Part shown: positions 29,294-35,650 of the stretch, one piece after another
Numbering within the stretch: position 1 is the stretch's first letter
How the letters are laid out: every line of letters starts with the position of its first letter
NCBI RefSeq assembly: GCF_008042275.1
Contig: NZ_RDBK01000043.1
Location: 3,980,030 to 4,015,679, forward strand
Direction: 5' to 3'
DNA from: Streptomyces sp. OR43
GTDB taxonomy: Bacteria; Actinomycetota; Actinomycetes; Streptomycetales; Streptomycetaceae
DNA: 35,650 nucleotides
The notes under the pieces: model-generated
Databases searched by the model: none
Seen by the model: only the letters and a program-made list of their open reading frames with translations
Told to the model about the DNA's origin: nothing
Position numbers and translations under genes: made by a program

Positions 29294-30931
29294 TCATTCT
29301 CGGCCCGGTGTGCCGGACTCCGCACCGGGATCGTCCGCGCGAAGCCGGAACCGCTGCAGTTTGCCGGTCGCGGTACGGGGGAGAGCGGGCAGGAACGTGA
29401 TGAGGCGAGGGCATTTGTGCGGGGCCAGCTCGGAGCGCATGAAGGCGCGCAGCGCGTCGGCCGTCAGCCCCGAGCCCTCCCGGCGCACCACGTACGCCGC
29501 GACGATCCGGCCGCGCAGCTCGTCCGCACGGCCCACCACCGCGGCCTCCGCCACTTCGGGGTGGCGCAGCAGGGCGTCCTCGACCTCGGGGCCCGCGATG
29601 TTGTAGCCGGAGGAGATGATCATGTCGTCGGCGCGGGCCACGTAGCGGAAGTAGCCGTCCGCGTCGCGCACATAGGTGTCGCCGGTGAGGTTCCAGCCGT
29701 GCCGGACGTAGTCCCGCTGCCGGTCGTCGGCGAGGTAGCGGCAGCCGACCGGGCCGCGCACCGCGAGCAGCCCGGGTTGGCCGTCCGGCACCGGTTCGCC
29801 TTCGGCGTCCACGACCCGAGCCTGCCAGCCGGGGACCGGGACGCCGGTGGTGCCGGGGCGGACGGCGTCGTCGGCGGCGGAGACGAAGATGTGCAGCAGT
29901 TCGGTGGCGCCGATGCCGTTGATGATCTTCAGGCCGGTGCGCTCGTACCAGGACTGCCAGGTCGCGACGGGCAGGTTCTCGCCCGCGGACACACAGCGGC
30001 GGAGCGCGGAGAGGTCGTGCCCGTCGAGCTGGTCGAGCATCACCCGGTAGGCGGTCGGGGCGGTGAACAGCACCGAGACCCGGTGTGCGGCCAGGGCGGG
30101 CAGCAGTTGCTTGGGGCCCGCCTGTTCCAGCAGCAGGGCCGACGCGCCGGCCCGCAGCGGGAAGACGACCAGACCGCCGAGCCCGAAGGTGAAACCCAGC
30201 GGCGGACTGCCGGCGAAGACGTCGTCGGGCACCGGCCGCAGGACGTGCCGGGAGAAGGTGTCCGCGATGGCCAGCACATCGCGGTGCAGATGCATACAGC
30301 CCTTGGGGCGCCCGGTGGTCCCCGAGGTGAACGCGATCAGTGCCACGTCGTCCGCCGCGGTGTCCACGGCCCGGTAGGGGCCCGGCCGGGCCGTGGCCAG
30401 CCGCAGCAGGTCGTCGGGTGCGTCGCCGCCGTACGCCGTGATCCGCAGCCCGGGCACGTCGGCCTTCACCAGGTCGTCGACGGTCCGGACATCGCACAGC
30501 GCATGACTGACGCGGGCGATCGAGCAGATCGTGGCGAGTTCCGCCGCCCGCTGCTGGGCCAGTACGGTGACGGCGACCGCGCCGGCCTTCAGCACCGCCA
30601 GCCAGCAGGCGGCGAGGTGCGGTGTGGTGGGGCCGCGCAGCAGCACCCGGTTGCCGGGCACGACCCCCAGGTCCGAGGTGAGGACATGGGCGATCCGGTC
30701 GACCAGGTCCCGCAGCTCCCCGTAGCTCAGCACCGTGCCGTCGGGCGTACGGAAGGCGGGCCGGCCGGGCCCGAAGCCCTCGGCCGTACGGTCCAGGAGC
30801 TCGGCGGCGCAGTTGAGCCGGTCCGGATAGTGCAGCTCGGGCAGGTCGAAGACCAGTTCCGGCCACTGGTCGGCGGGCGGCAGATGTTCCCTGGCGAAGC
30901 TGTCGATGTGCGCTGAGGTATTCGGTTCCAC
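29294..30931 (-). CDS. Aryl-CoA ligase, 2-aminobenzoate-CoA ligase type
   Basis: ANL-superfamily acyl/aryl-CoA synthetase, 545 residues, predicted to activate 2-aminobenzoate (anthranilate) or a related benzoate with ATP and CoA. Motifs: AMP-binding loop AFTSGTTGRPKGCMHLH (about 207-223), NGIGATELLHIF (A5-type), LTGDTYVRDADGYFRYVARADD, and the C-terminal catalytic lysine in TATGKLQRF (about 526). The N-terminal HIDSFAREHLPPADQWPEL and the YPDRLNCAAELLD segment are the benzoate/aminobenzoate ligase head. The GTG start follows AGGGGG 9 nt upstream. It is divergent from the acyl-CoA dehydrogenase gene and shares the operator at 30974-30985. The PaaX-like gene follows after 4 nt. Confidence 0.9.
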   Translation of the reverse strand: MEPNTSAHIDSFAREHLPPADQWPELVFDLPELHYPDRLNCAAELLDRTAEGFGPGRPAFRTPDGTVLSYGELRDLVDRIAHVLTSDLGVVPGNRVLLRGPTTPHLAACWLAVLKAGAVAVTVLAQQRAAELATICSIARVSHALCDVRTVDDLVKADVPGLRITAYGGDAPDDLLRLATARPGPYRAVDTAADDVALIAFTSGTTGRPKGCMHLHRDVLAIADTFSRHVLRPVPDDVFAGSPPLGFTFGLGGLVVFPLRAGASALLLEQAGPKQLLPALAAHRVSVLFTAPTAYRVMLDQLDGHDLSALRRCVSAGENLPVATWQSWYERTGLKIINGIGATELLHIFVSAADDAVRPGTTGVPVPGWQARVVDAEGEPVPDGQPGLLAVRGPVGCRYLADDRQRDYVRHGWNLTGDTYVRDADGYFRYVARADDMIISSGYNIAGPEVEDALLRHPEVAEAAVVGRADELRGRIVAAYVVRREGSGLTADALRAFMRSELAPHKCPRLITFLPALPRTATGKLQRFRLRADDPGAESGTPGRE

Positions 30932-30958
30932 GAAGGATCGCCCCCTTGTCGCCCTTGG

Positions 30959-31000
30959 AGCGTATCGTTTGGGTGACGGTAGTCAACGGTGCGCGATAAA
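30959..31000. promoter_or_regulatory. Divergent promoters around the inverted-repeat operator, copy 2
   Basis: Plus strand: GTGACG (30973-30978) and GATAAA (30995-31000), spacer 16 nt, for the acyl-CoA dehydrogenase gene. Minus strand: TTGACT (30986-30981) and TACGCT (30964-30959), spacer 16 nt, for the ligase gene. Both -35 boxes are the two arms of TGACGGTAGTCA (30974-30985), so one bound regulator would cover both promoters. The core matches copy 1 upstream of the enoyl-CoA hydratase gene at 11 of 12 positions. Confidence 0.65.
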
Positions 31001-31042
31001 ACACACGGTTTCCGACGGGACTTCGACCAGAGAGGCGCCGGT

Positions 31043-32170
31043 ATGACGGCATTCTCGCTCGATCCGGCACAGACCGCCTGGTGCGAGGAGCTGCGCACCC
31101 TGGCCGAGGAACGGCTGCGCCCGCTCGCGGAGAAGGGCGAGCCGGGGCACGTCAACCGCCCGCTGGTGGCGGCGCTCGGCGAGCTCGGGCTGCTGGACCG
31201 GCTGCTCGGCTCCGGCGCGCTCGATCTGTGCCTGCTGCGCGAATCGCTCGCCCGCGGCTGCACGGAGGCCGAGACTGCCCTGGCGCTCCAGGGTCTCGGG
31301 ACGTACCCGATCGTGCAGGCGGGCACCCCCGCCCACCGCGAGCGCTGGCTCCCCGAGGTCCGCGCCGGCCGCGCCGTCGCCGCCTTCGCGCTCAGCGAGC
31401 CCGGGGCCGGTTCCGACGCGGCGGCCCTGGCCCTGGACGCCGCGCACGCGCCGGACGGCTGGCGGCTGACCGGCGAGAAGTGCTGGATCTCCAACGCCCC
31501 GGAGGCGGACTTCTACACCGTCTTCGCCCGGACGACGCAGGGCGCCGGAGCGCGGGGCGTCACCGCGTTCCTGGTCCCCGCCGACCGCCCCGGCCTGAGC
31601 GGCACCCCGCTGGACATGTTCTCCCCGCACCCGATCGGCACGCTCCGCTTCGACGGAGTCCCGGTCACCCCGGACGACGTACTCGGCGAACCGGACCGGG
31701 GCTTCCGGGTCGCCATGAACACCCTCAACCTCTTCCGGCCCAGCGTCGGCGCCTTCGCCCTCGGCATGGCCCGGGCCGCGCTCGACGCCACCGTGGAACA
31801 CACCGCCACCCGCACCGCGTTCGGCGGACCGCTGAGCGGCCTTCAGGCCGTCTCCCACCAGGTCGCGGAGATGGCCACCCGCACCGAGGCCGCCCGGCTC
31901 CTCGTCTACGCGGCCGCCGCCGCGTACGACGCGGGGGAAGCGGGCGTCCCGCGGCGGGCCGCCATGGCGAAGCTGTACGCCACCGAGACCGCGCAGTACG
32001 TCGTGGACACCGCCGTCCAGCTGCACGGTGCCCGCGCCCTGCGCCGCGGCCATCTGCTCGAACACCTCTACCGCGAGGTCCGCGCCCCGCGCATCTACGA
32101 GGGTGCCAGCGAGGTGCAGCGCACCATCATCGCCAAGGAGCTGTACGCGAACCGGGAGCCGTCCGCATGA
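31043..32170 (+). CDS. Acyl-CoA dehydrogenase
   Basis: FAD-dependent acyl-CoA dehydrogenase, 375 residues, likely oxidising a ring-opened or reduced cyclohexane-carbonyl-CoA intermediate of the aryl-CoA pathway. Domain order is standard: helical N-domain, then AFALSEPGAGSD (FAD/substrate loop, about 115-126), GEKCWISNAPEAD, and the C-terminal helices with RTAFGGPLSGLQAVSHQVAE. The catalytic Glu is visible in APRIYEGASEVQRTII (about 353-368). The ATG at 31043 is used because AGAGAGG ends 6 nt upstream; an in-frame ATG at 30989 falls inside the promoter. Its stop overlaps the RidA gene (ATGA). Confidence 0.93.
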   Translation: MTAFSLDPAQTAWCEELRTLAEERLRPLAEKGEPGHVNRPLVAALGELGLLDRLLGSGALDLCLLRESLARGCTEAETALALQGLGTYPIVQAGTPAHRERWLPEVRAGRAVAAFALSEPGAGSDAAALALDAAHAPDGWRLTGEKCWISNAPEADFYTVFARTTQGAGARGVTAFLVPADRPGLSGTPLDMFSPHPIGTLRFDGVPVTPDDVLGEPDRGFRVAMNTLNLFRPSVGAFALGMARAALDATVEHTATRTAFGGPLSGLQAVSHQVAEMATRTEAARLLVYAAAAAYDAGEAGVPRRAAMAKLYATETAQYVVDTAVQLHGARALRRGHLLEHLYREVRAPRIYEGASEVQRTIIAKELYANREPSA

Positions 32171-32568
32171 GCCCGATCCACCGGATCAACCCCGCCGAAC
32201 TCTCCCCGCCCGCCGGCTTCTCGCACGCGGTCACCGCCACCGGGAGCCAACTGGTCTTCCTCGCCGGGCAGACCGCCCTGGACCAGCGGGGCGACATCGT
32301 GGGAAACACCCTGCCCGAGCAGTTCGCCGCCGCGCTCACCAACCTGCTCGGCGCCCTGCGCGCGGCCGGGGGCGCCCCCGGCGACCTGGCACGGGTCACG
32401 GTCTACGCCACCGATGTCGCCGACTACCGGGCGAACGCCGCCGAACTGGGCCGGATCTGGCGGCGGCTGGCGGGCCGCGACTACCCGGCGATGGCGGTCA
32501 TCGGGGCGGTGCGGCTCTGGGACGAACAGGCCCTGGTCGAGATCGACGGGGTGGCGGTCCTGCCCTGA
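32167..32568 (+). CDS. RidA/YjgF-family enamine/imine deaminase
   Basis: A 133-residue RidA-family trimer-type protein. Family members hydrolyse reactive enamines and imines to ketones and ammonia. Signatures: PPAGFSHAVTATGSQLVFLA, GQTALDQRGDIVG, the long helix LPEQFAAALTNLLGALRAAG, and DLARVTVYATDVADYR, ending YPAMAVIGAVRLWDEQALVE, where the conserved Arg of the active site sits before LWDEQALVEID. In the aminobenzoyl-CoA pathway the ring product carries an enamine, so a RidA step that releases ammonia makes chemical sense and supports the aminobenzoate assignment. It is translationally coupled to the acyl-CoA dehydrogenase gene and followed by a large terminator. Confidence 0.92.
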   Translation: MSPIHRINPAELSPPAGFSHAVTATGSQLVFLAGQTALDQRGDIVGNTLPEQFAAALTNLLGALRAAGGAPGDLARVTVYATDVADYRANAAELGRIWRRLAGRDYPAMAVIGAVRLWDEQALVEIDGVAVLP

Positions 32569-32573
32569 CAGCG

Positions 32574-32620
32574 CGAACGCCCCGTACGGGCCCGGGAATC
32601 CGGGCCGTACGGGGCGTTCG
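32574..32620. terminator. Large hairpin terminator between convergent RidA and FAD-monooxygenase genes
   Basis: The left arm (CGAACGCCCCGTACGG, from 32574) and right arm (CCGTACGGGGCGTTCG, to 32620) pair over 16 bp. A further CCCGG/CCGGG segment closes after one bulged G around a small loop. It lies between the stops at 32568 and 32635. Confidence 0.85.
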
Positions 32621-32634
32621 GCCCGGACGGTGTC

Positions 32635-33768
32635 TCAGTACGGCTGCACCAGCACGTGCGCCGCACCCGGGATGCCGACCTTCAGCAGCTCGTCCTCCTC
32701 GGGCGTCGTCTCCCCGCCCGTCTCCTGCTTGAGCACGGCGTGCGACAGGGACTGCACCCACATCGCGCGGGGGCGCCGACGGGCCTCCCAGGCGTCGAGC
32801 GCCGCCGCGACGCCGGCCTCGGCGTCCAGCGCCTCGGCCAGCACCAGCGCGTCCTCGACGGCCATCGCCGCGCCCTGCGCGAGGTGCGGGGTGCTCGCGT
32901 GCGCGGCGTCACCGGCCAGCACCACCCGGCCGACGTGCCACGGCTCCTCGACGGTCACCTGGGAGATCCGCGAGTACACCACGGCCTCCGGTCCGGTGAC
33001 GGCGGCGAGCGCCTCGGCGACCGGGCCGGAGAACATCGGCAGCCGCTCCTTGAGCTGCTCGTGCGCCTTCTCCGCGTCGGGCCGGAAGTCCTCGGGCTCG
33101 GCGAACACCGCACCCAGGTACATCAGCTCGTCCGTGATCGGGGTGAGCAGTGCCTTGGCGGCCTGGCCCGCGCTGCCCATGACGACGCCCTTGACCTGCT
33201 CCTGACGGGGCACGGTGACCCGCCAGTTGGCGAAGCCGGTGTACTGGGGGACGTAGCGGTCGCCGTACAGCCGGGTGCGCAGCGGCGAGCCGATGCCGTC
33301 GAAACCGACGACCAGGTCCCAGCGCGCGGCCGAGCCGTCGGACAGGGTGACGTCCACGCCCTCGCCGTCGTCGGCGAGCTCGGCGATGGTCGCGCCGAAG
33401 CGGATCGTCGCACCGGCCGCCGTGGCCGCCGTGCCGAGGATCCGGGAGAGCGCGGGGCGCGGGATGCCGTTGTTGGACGGGGCGTCGCCCATCCGGGGCT
33501 GCGGGATCTCGGCCAGGGTGTTGCCGGCCGGGTCGGCGATGGTCAGGATCTCCCACTCGAAGCCCGCCTTGAGGCAGTCGTCGAGGACCCCGATCTCCCG
33601 CATGACGTGCAGGGCGTTGGACGGCTGGATGATGCCGACGCCCAGGGCCTCCAGCTCGTCGCGGAGTTCCACGACCTCGACCGTGTGACCGCGCCGGGCC
33701 AGGGCGGTGGCGAGCGTCAGCCCGCCGATGCCGCCGCCGTGGATCAGGACGCGCAGGGGTGTTGCCAT
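32635..33768 (-). CDS. FAD-dependent monooxygenase, linked to the second conservon
   Basis: Class A flavin monooxygenase of the p-hydroxybenzoate hydroxylase group, 377 residues. FAD motifs: LIHGGGIGGLTLATALARRG (GGGIGG about 10-15), DLVVGFDGIGSPLRTRL (the DG motif region) and VVLAGDAAHASTPHLAQGAA (the GD motif, about 282-301). The C-terminal region is short, so it is a single-component enzyme using NAD(P)H. The ATG has an excellent GGAGGG 7 nt upstream. It starts 48 nt after the stop of the second cvnD on the same strand, with no hairpin between them, so it is probably the last gene of that conservon operon, in the place a P450 takes in the first conservon. Substrate unknown. Confidence 0.88.
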   Translation of the reverse strand: MATPLRVLIHGGGIGGLTLATALARRGHTVEVVELRDELEALGVGIIQPSNALHVMREIGVLDDCLKAGFEWEILTIADPAGNTLAEIPQPRMGDAPSNNGIPRPALSRILGTAATAAGATIRFGATIAELADDGEGVDVTLSDGSAARWDLVVGFDGIGSPLRTRLYGDRYVPQYTGFANWRVTVPRQEQVKGVVMGSAGQAAKALLTPITDELMYLGAVFAEPEDFRPDAEKAHEQLKERLPMFSGPVAEALAAVTGPEAVVYSRISQVTVEEPWHVGRVVLAGDAAHASTPHLAQGAAMAVEDALVLAEALDAEAGVAAALDAWEARRRPRAMWVQSLSHAVLKQETGGETTPEEDELLKVGIPGAAHVLVQPY

Positions 33769-33816
33769 ATCGGTTCCCTCCAGTGGGGGAAAAGTGCGAA
33801 GTGTCGGGGGAGGTGA

Positions 33817-34386
33817 TCAGCCGGCCGCGACGGGCAGGCTCATCAGGTGGTCCACGAGGGCCAGCAGCACGTCACGGCCGAACGACCGCTCGCGTACGTC
33901 GCCGACCAGCAGGGGGACATGCGGATCGAGGTCGAGAGCCGCTCTGATCTCGTCCGGGGTACGGCTGTTGTGACCGTGGAAGCAGTTGATCGCCACGACG
34001 AACGGGATGTCCCGGCTCTCGAAGAAGTCGATCGAGGCGAAGCTGGTCTCCAGCCGGCGCGTGTCGGCGATGACGACGCCGCCGAGCGCTCCGTTGACCA
34101 GGTCGTTCCACATGAACCAGAAACGTTCCTGGCCCGGGGTGCCGAACAGATAGACGACGAGCTCCGGACTGACCGTGATCCGGCCGAAGTCCAGGGCCAC
34201 GGTGGTCGTGTCCTTCTGTCCGACACCGGCCAGGTCGTCGACGCCGATGCTGGCCTTGGTCAGGAACTCCTCGGTGCGCAGGGGCGCGACCTCGCTGACC
34301 GCGCCCACGAGGGTGGTCTTGCCGACGCCGAAACCACCGGCGACGAGGATTTTCACGGCGGCGGGGGCCGCCTGACTGATGGTCAT
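33817..34386 (-). CDS. cvnD: Conservon small GTPase CvnD (second conservon)
   Basis: A 189-residue MglA/Ras-like GTPase. P-loop GGFGVGKTTLVG (about 17-28), switch I RTEEFLTKAS, G3/switch II FGTPGQERFWFMWND with the Gln kept, and a degenerate G4 region VVAINCFHGH, where the usual Asn-Lys-x-Asp is missing. In that respect it resembles the first CvnD, but here Cys replaces Arg. The ATG start lies 6 nt after the cvnC stop. Compared with the first CvnD it lacks the N-terminal extension. It should form the membrane complex with CvnB, CvnC and CvnA encoded upstream. Confidence 0.93.
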   Translation of the reverse strand: MTISQAAPAAVKILVAGGFGVGKTTLVGAVSEVAPLRTEEFLTKASIGVDDLAGVGQKDTTTVALDFGRITVSPELVVYLFGTPGQERFWFMWNDLVNGALGGVVIADTRRLETSFASIDFFESRDIPFVVAINCFHGHNSRTPDEIRAALDLDPHVPLLVGDVRERSFGRDVLLALVDHLMSLPVAAG

Positions 34387-34392
34387 CTTGGC

Positions 34393-34800
34393 TCAGAGTC
34401 TCCCGAGTCCGTCACGAAGGGCGGCCAGCATCCCCATGTCGGCACCGCCGGCCGCCCGGGCCACCGAAAGGGGCGCGCGGGCGAGCAGCAGGCCCTGGGC
34501 GACCAGGTCCGCCAGCAGGATCTTGGTCACCGAGACCGGGAGGTTGAGGTCCGCCGAGACCTCGGCGACCGCGGCGGGACGCCGACAGCGCTCCAGGATC
34601 ATCCGGTGCTCCGGCTGGAGCCTGCCCGGATGGACTGCCGCGCCGTGCCCGTCCCGCGGGTCGTGCGCGGTCGTCAGCACGGTGATGAGGGTGAAGTCGT
34701 CCCGCTCGGGAGCGGTCCGGCCACGGGTGATGGTGTACGGGCGCACCATCGTGCCCGCACCGTCCTCCTCCGTCTCCTCGTCCTCCCAGTGCGGGGTCAC
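34393..34800 (-). CDS. cvnC: Conservon DUF742 protein CvnC (second conservon)
   Basis: A 135-residue DUF742 protein. The start is GTG 34800, sharing GTGA with the cvnB stop, and gives an acidic head VTPHWEDEETEEDG before the DUF742 core. The core runs MVRPYTITRGRTAP, then FTLITVL, HRMILERCRRPAAVAEVSAD and LNLPVSVTKILLADLVAQGL, a winged-helix-like C-half parallel to that of the first CvnC. The acidic head is longer than in the first copy and may give partner specificity (inference). Confidence 0.92.
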   Translation of the reverse strand: MTPHWEDEETEEDGAGTMVRPYTITRGRTAPERDDFTLITVLTTAHDPRDGHGAAVHPGRLQPEHRMILERCRRPAAVAEVSADLNLPVSVTKILLADLVAQGLLLARAPLSVARAAGGADMGMLAALRDGLGRL

Positions 34801-35234
34801 GCGAGCGGCCCGTCCCCGCCGCCGAAGGCGTTGAAGTCGCCCCGCACCGGGGTGCTGAGCTTCTGGCCGACCTGTTGGACGAGGTTGTGCATGGCCAGCG
34901 ACATGATCTCGGCATCCACCTCCTGGGAGGCGACGACGGCCAGGTGCGTGCCCTGGGCCGCGGAGATGATGAAGAGCCACAGGTCCGACAGCTCGACGAT
35001 CACCTGGTGTACGTCGCCGCCGTTGAAGAGCTGGCCCACACCGCGGGCCAGGCTCTGCTGGCCGGTGCAGATGGCCGCCAGCCGCTCGGCGTCGGACCGC
35101 TCGACGGTGCGCGAGTGGCTCACCACCAGACCGTCGTCGGACAGCAGCACGGCGTTCAGGGTCTCGGCCACCGAGTCCACCAGACCGTCGAGCAGCCAGT
35201 CGAGGTCCTGGTGAGTGGCGGTAGTGCGTGTCAT
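34797..35234 (-). CDS. cvnB: Conservon roadblock/LC7 protein CvnB (second conservon)
   Basis: A 145-residue roadblock/LC7 protein. It opens DLDWLLDGLVDSVAETLNAV, then LLSDDGLVVSHSRTVERSDA (typical roadblock hairpin), IVELSDLWLFIISAAQGTHL and the terminal helix MSLAMHNLVQQVGQKL. It is the GTPase-regulating partner of CvnD by analogy with MglB. The ATG start overlaps the cvnA stop (ATGA). It is closer to the textbook conservon CvnB than the copy at 8499, which has a more divergent central region. Confidence 0.93.
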   Translation of the reverse strand: MTRTTATHQDLDWLLDGLVDSVAETLNAVLLSDDGLVVSHSRTVERSDAERLAAICTGQQSLARGVGQLFNGGDVHQVIVELSDLWLFIISAAQGTHLAVVASQEVDAEIMSLAMHNLVQQVGQKLSTPVRGDFNAFGGGDGPLA

Positions 35235-35650
35235 GACCGTTCTTCTCTCGTGGGGAGGGGGGCAGGGGGGTCGGGCTGCGTCGGCGGCTCGTCGGTCGCG
35301 CGGGCGGCGCGGGACCGGCGCTGGAAGGCTCCGATGGCAGCCCCGGCGCGGCGCGGGGCCGGACGGGACTGCGGGTTGGCCGGCCGGCTCGCCGTCGCGG
35401 ACGCGGCGGGCGAGGCCGGTGTGACCCGCAGTTCGTCCACGAGGCTTGCCTGGCGTACCCGGCGCGGCAGCGGGGGCTCCGCGGCGGGTGAGGCCGGCAG
35501 AGCGGGCCGTCCCGGCCCGCTCTCGCGGCCGGTCGTACCCGCCGCCGGGGGAGCCGGATGGTCGGGTTCGGCCACCGGGAGCCGTCCCGGGTGCCCGGCG
35601 GCCGGTTCCGGCTGCCGGGGCCCGGGCACCGGGAAGCCGGCCGGGCCGGG
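35231..35650 (-). CDS. cvnA: Conservon sensor kinase CvnA, C-terminal tail only (partial)
   Basis: Only the last 139 codons are inside the window; the gene continues past 35650. The visible part is the Pro/Ala/Arg-rich disordered tail typical of CvnA sensor kinases, with the recurring motif LPRRVRQASLVDELR and a final GAFQRRSRAARA segment, both common at the C-terminus of nitrate-sensor-type CvnA proteins. The kinase and sensor domains cannot be seen. The stop overlaps cvnB (ATGA). A conservon CvnA is the natural fit by gene order. Confidence 0.85.
   Translation of the reverse strand, partial: PGPAGFPVPGPRQPEPAAGHPGRLPVAEPDHPAPPAAGTTGRESGPGRPALPASPAAEPPLPRRVRQASLVDELRVTPASPAASATASRPANPQSRPAPRRAGAAIGAFQRRSRAARATDEPPTQPDPPAPLPTREERS

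Overview
The window is chromosomal DNA from a high-GC actinomycete, almost certainly a Streptomyces. Evidence: very strong G/C at third codon positions, frequent GTG and TTG starts, ATGA/GTGA stop-start overlaps, two 'conservon' operons (CvnABCD), a SepF paralogue, an F420-type LLM oxidoreductase and a single rare TTA (bldA-type) codon. There is no insertion sequence, prophage, CRISPR array, tRNA or rRNA. The gene content looks like a conserved chromosomal arm-to-core segment rather than a recent island.

Layout. (1) 1-6.9 kb: an acidic hypothetical protein; a SIS-domain sugar-phosphate protein divergent from a DeoR-family regulator; a Gfo/Idh/MocA dehydrogenase; a secreted DUF3472-like protein with a ricin-type lectin tail; and an MBL-fold hydrolase with a probable leaderless start. 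(2) 7.1-11.1 kb: a complete conservon, cvnA-B-C-D, translationally coupled to a cytochrome P450 that lacks the ExxR arginine. (3) 11.2-12.9 kb: SepF-like protein, MazG-like pyrophosphohydrolase, a cluster of DnaA-box-like sequences, and a TTA-containing gene of unknown function. (4) 13.0-19.2 kb: LLM oxidoreductase, homocysteine S-methyltransferase, and the RNA-repair pair Hen1 and Pnkp. (5) 19.3-23.3 kb: arginine deiminase, ornithine carbamoyltransferase and an APC-family permease. (6) 23.3-32.6 kb: an anti-sigma-type ATPase, then an aryl-CoA (best fit 2-aminobenzoyl-CoA, alternatively salicylyl-CoA) catabolic cluster: enoyl-CoA hydratase, fused monooxygenase/old-yellow-enzyme reductase, PaaX-like regulator, aryl-CoA ligase, acyl-CoA dehydrogenase and RidA. 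A GNAT gene and a small hypothetical gene are inserted in it. (7) 32.6-35.65 kb, minus strand: a FAD monooxygenase downstream of a second conservon, whose CvnA runs off the window.

The most informative regulatory signal is a near-identical promoter/operator in two places 7 kb apart: an inverted repeat TGACGG(A/T)AGTCA followed after exactly 9 nt by GATAAA. One copy lies before the enoyl-CoA hydratase gene and the other between the divergent ligase and acyl-CoA dehydrogenase genes. It ties the scattered aryl-CoA genes into one predicted regulon, with the local PaaX-like protein the obvious candidate regulator.

A second theme is short tandem repeats. Those inside genes have unit lengths of 12, 15, 18 and 33 bp, all multiples of three. 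Those in intergenic DNA (8, 24, about 27 and 32 bp) mostly do not respect the reading frame. The two conservons each adjoin a different oxygenase (P450 or flavin monooxygenase), which suggests a membrane-associated G-protein-like system paired with a redox enzyme. All family assignments were made by reading motifs; no database search was possible.
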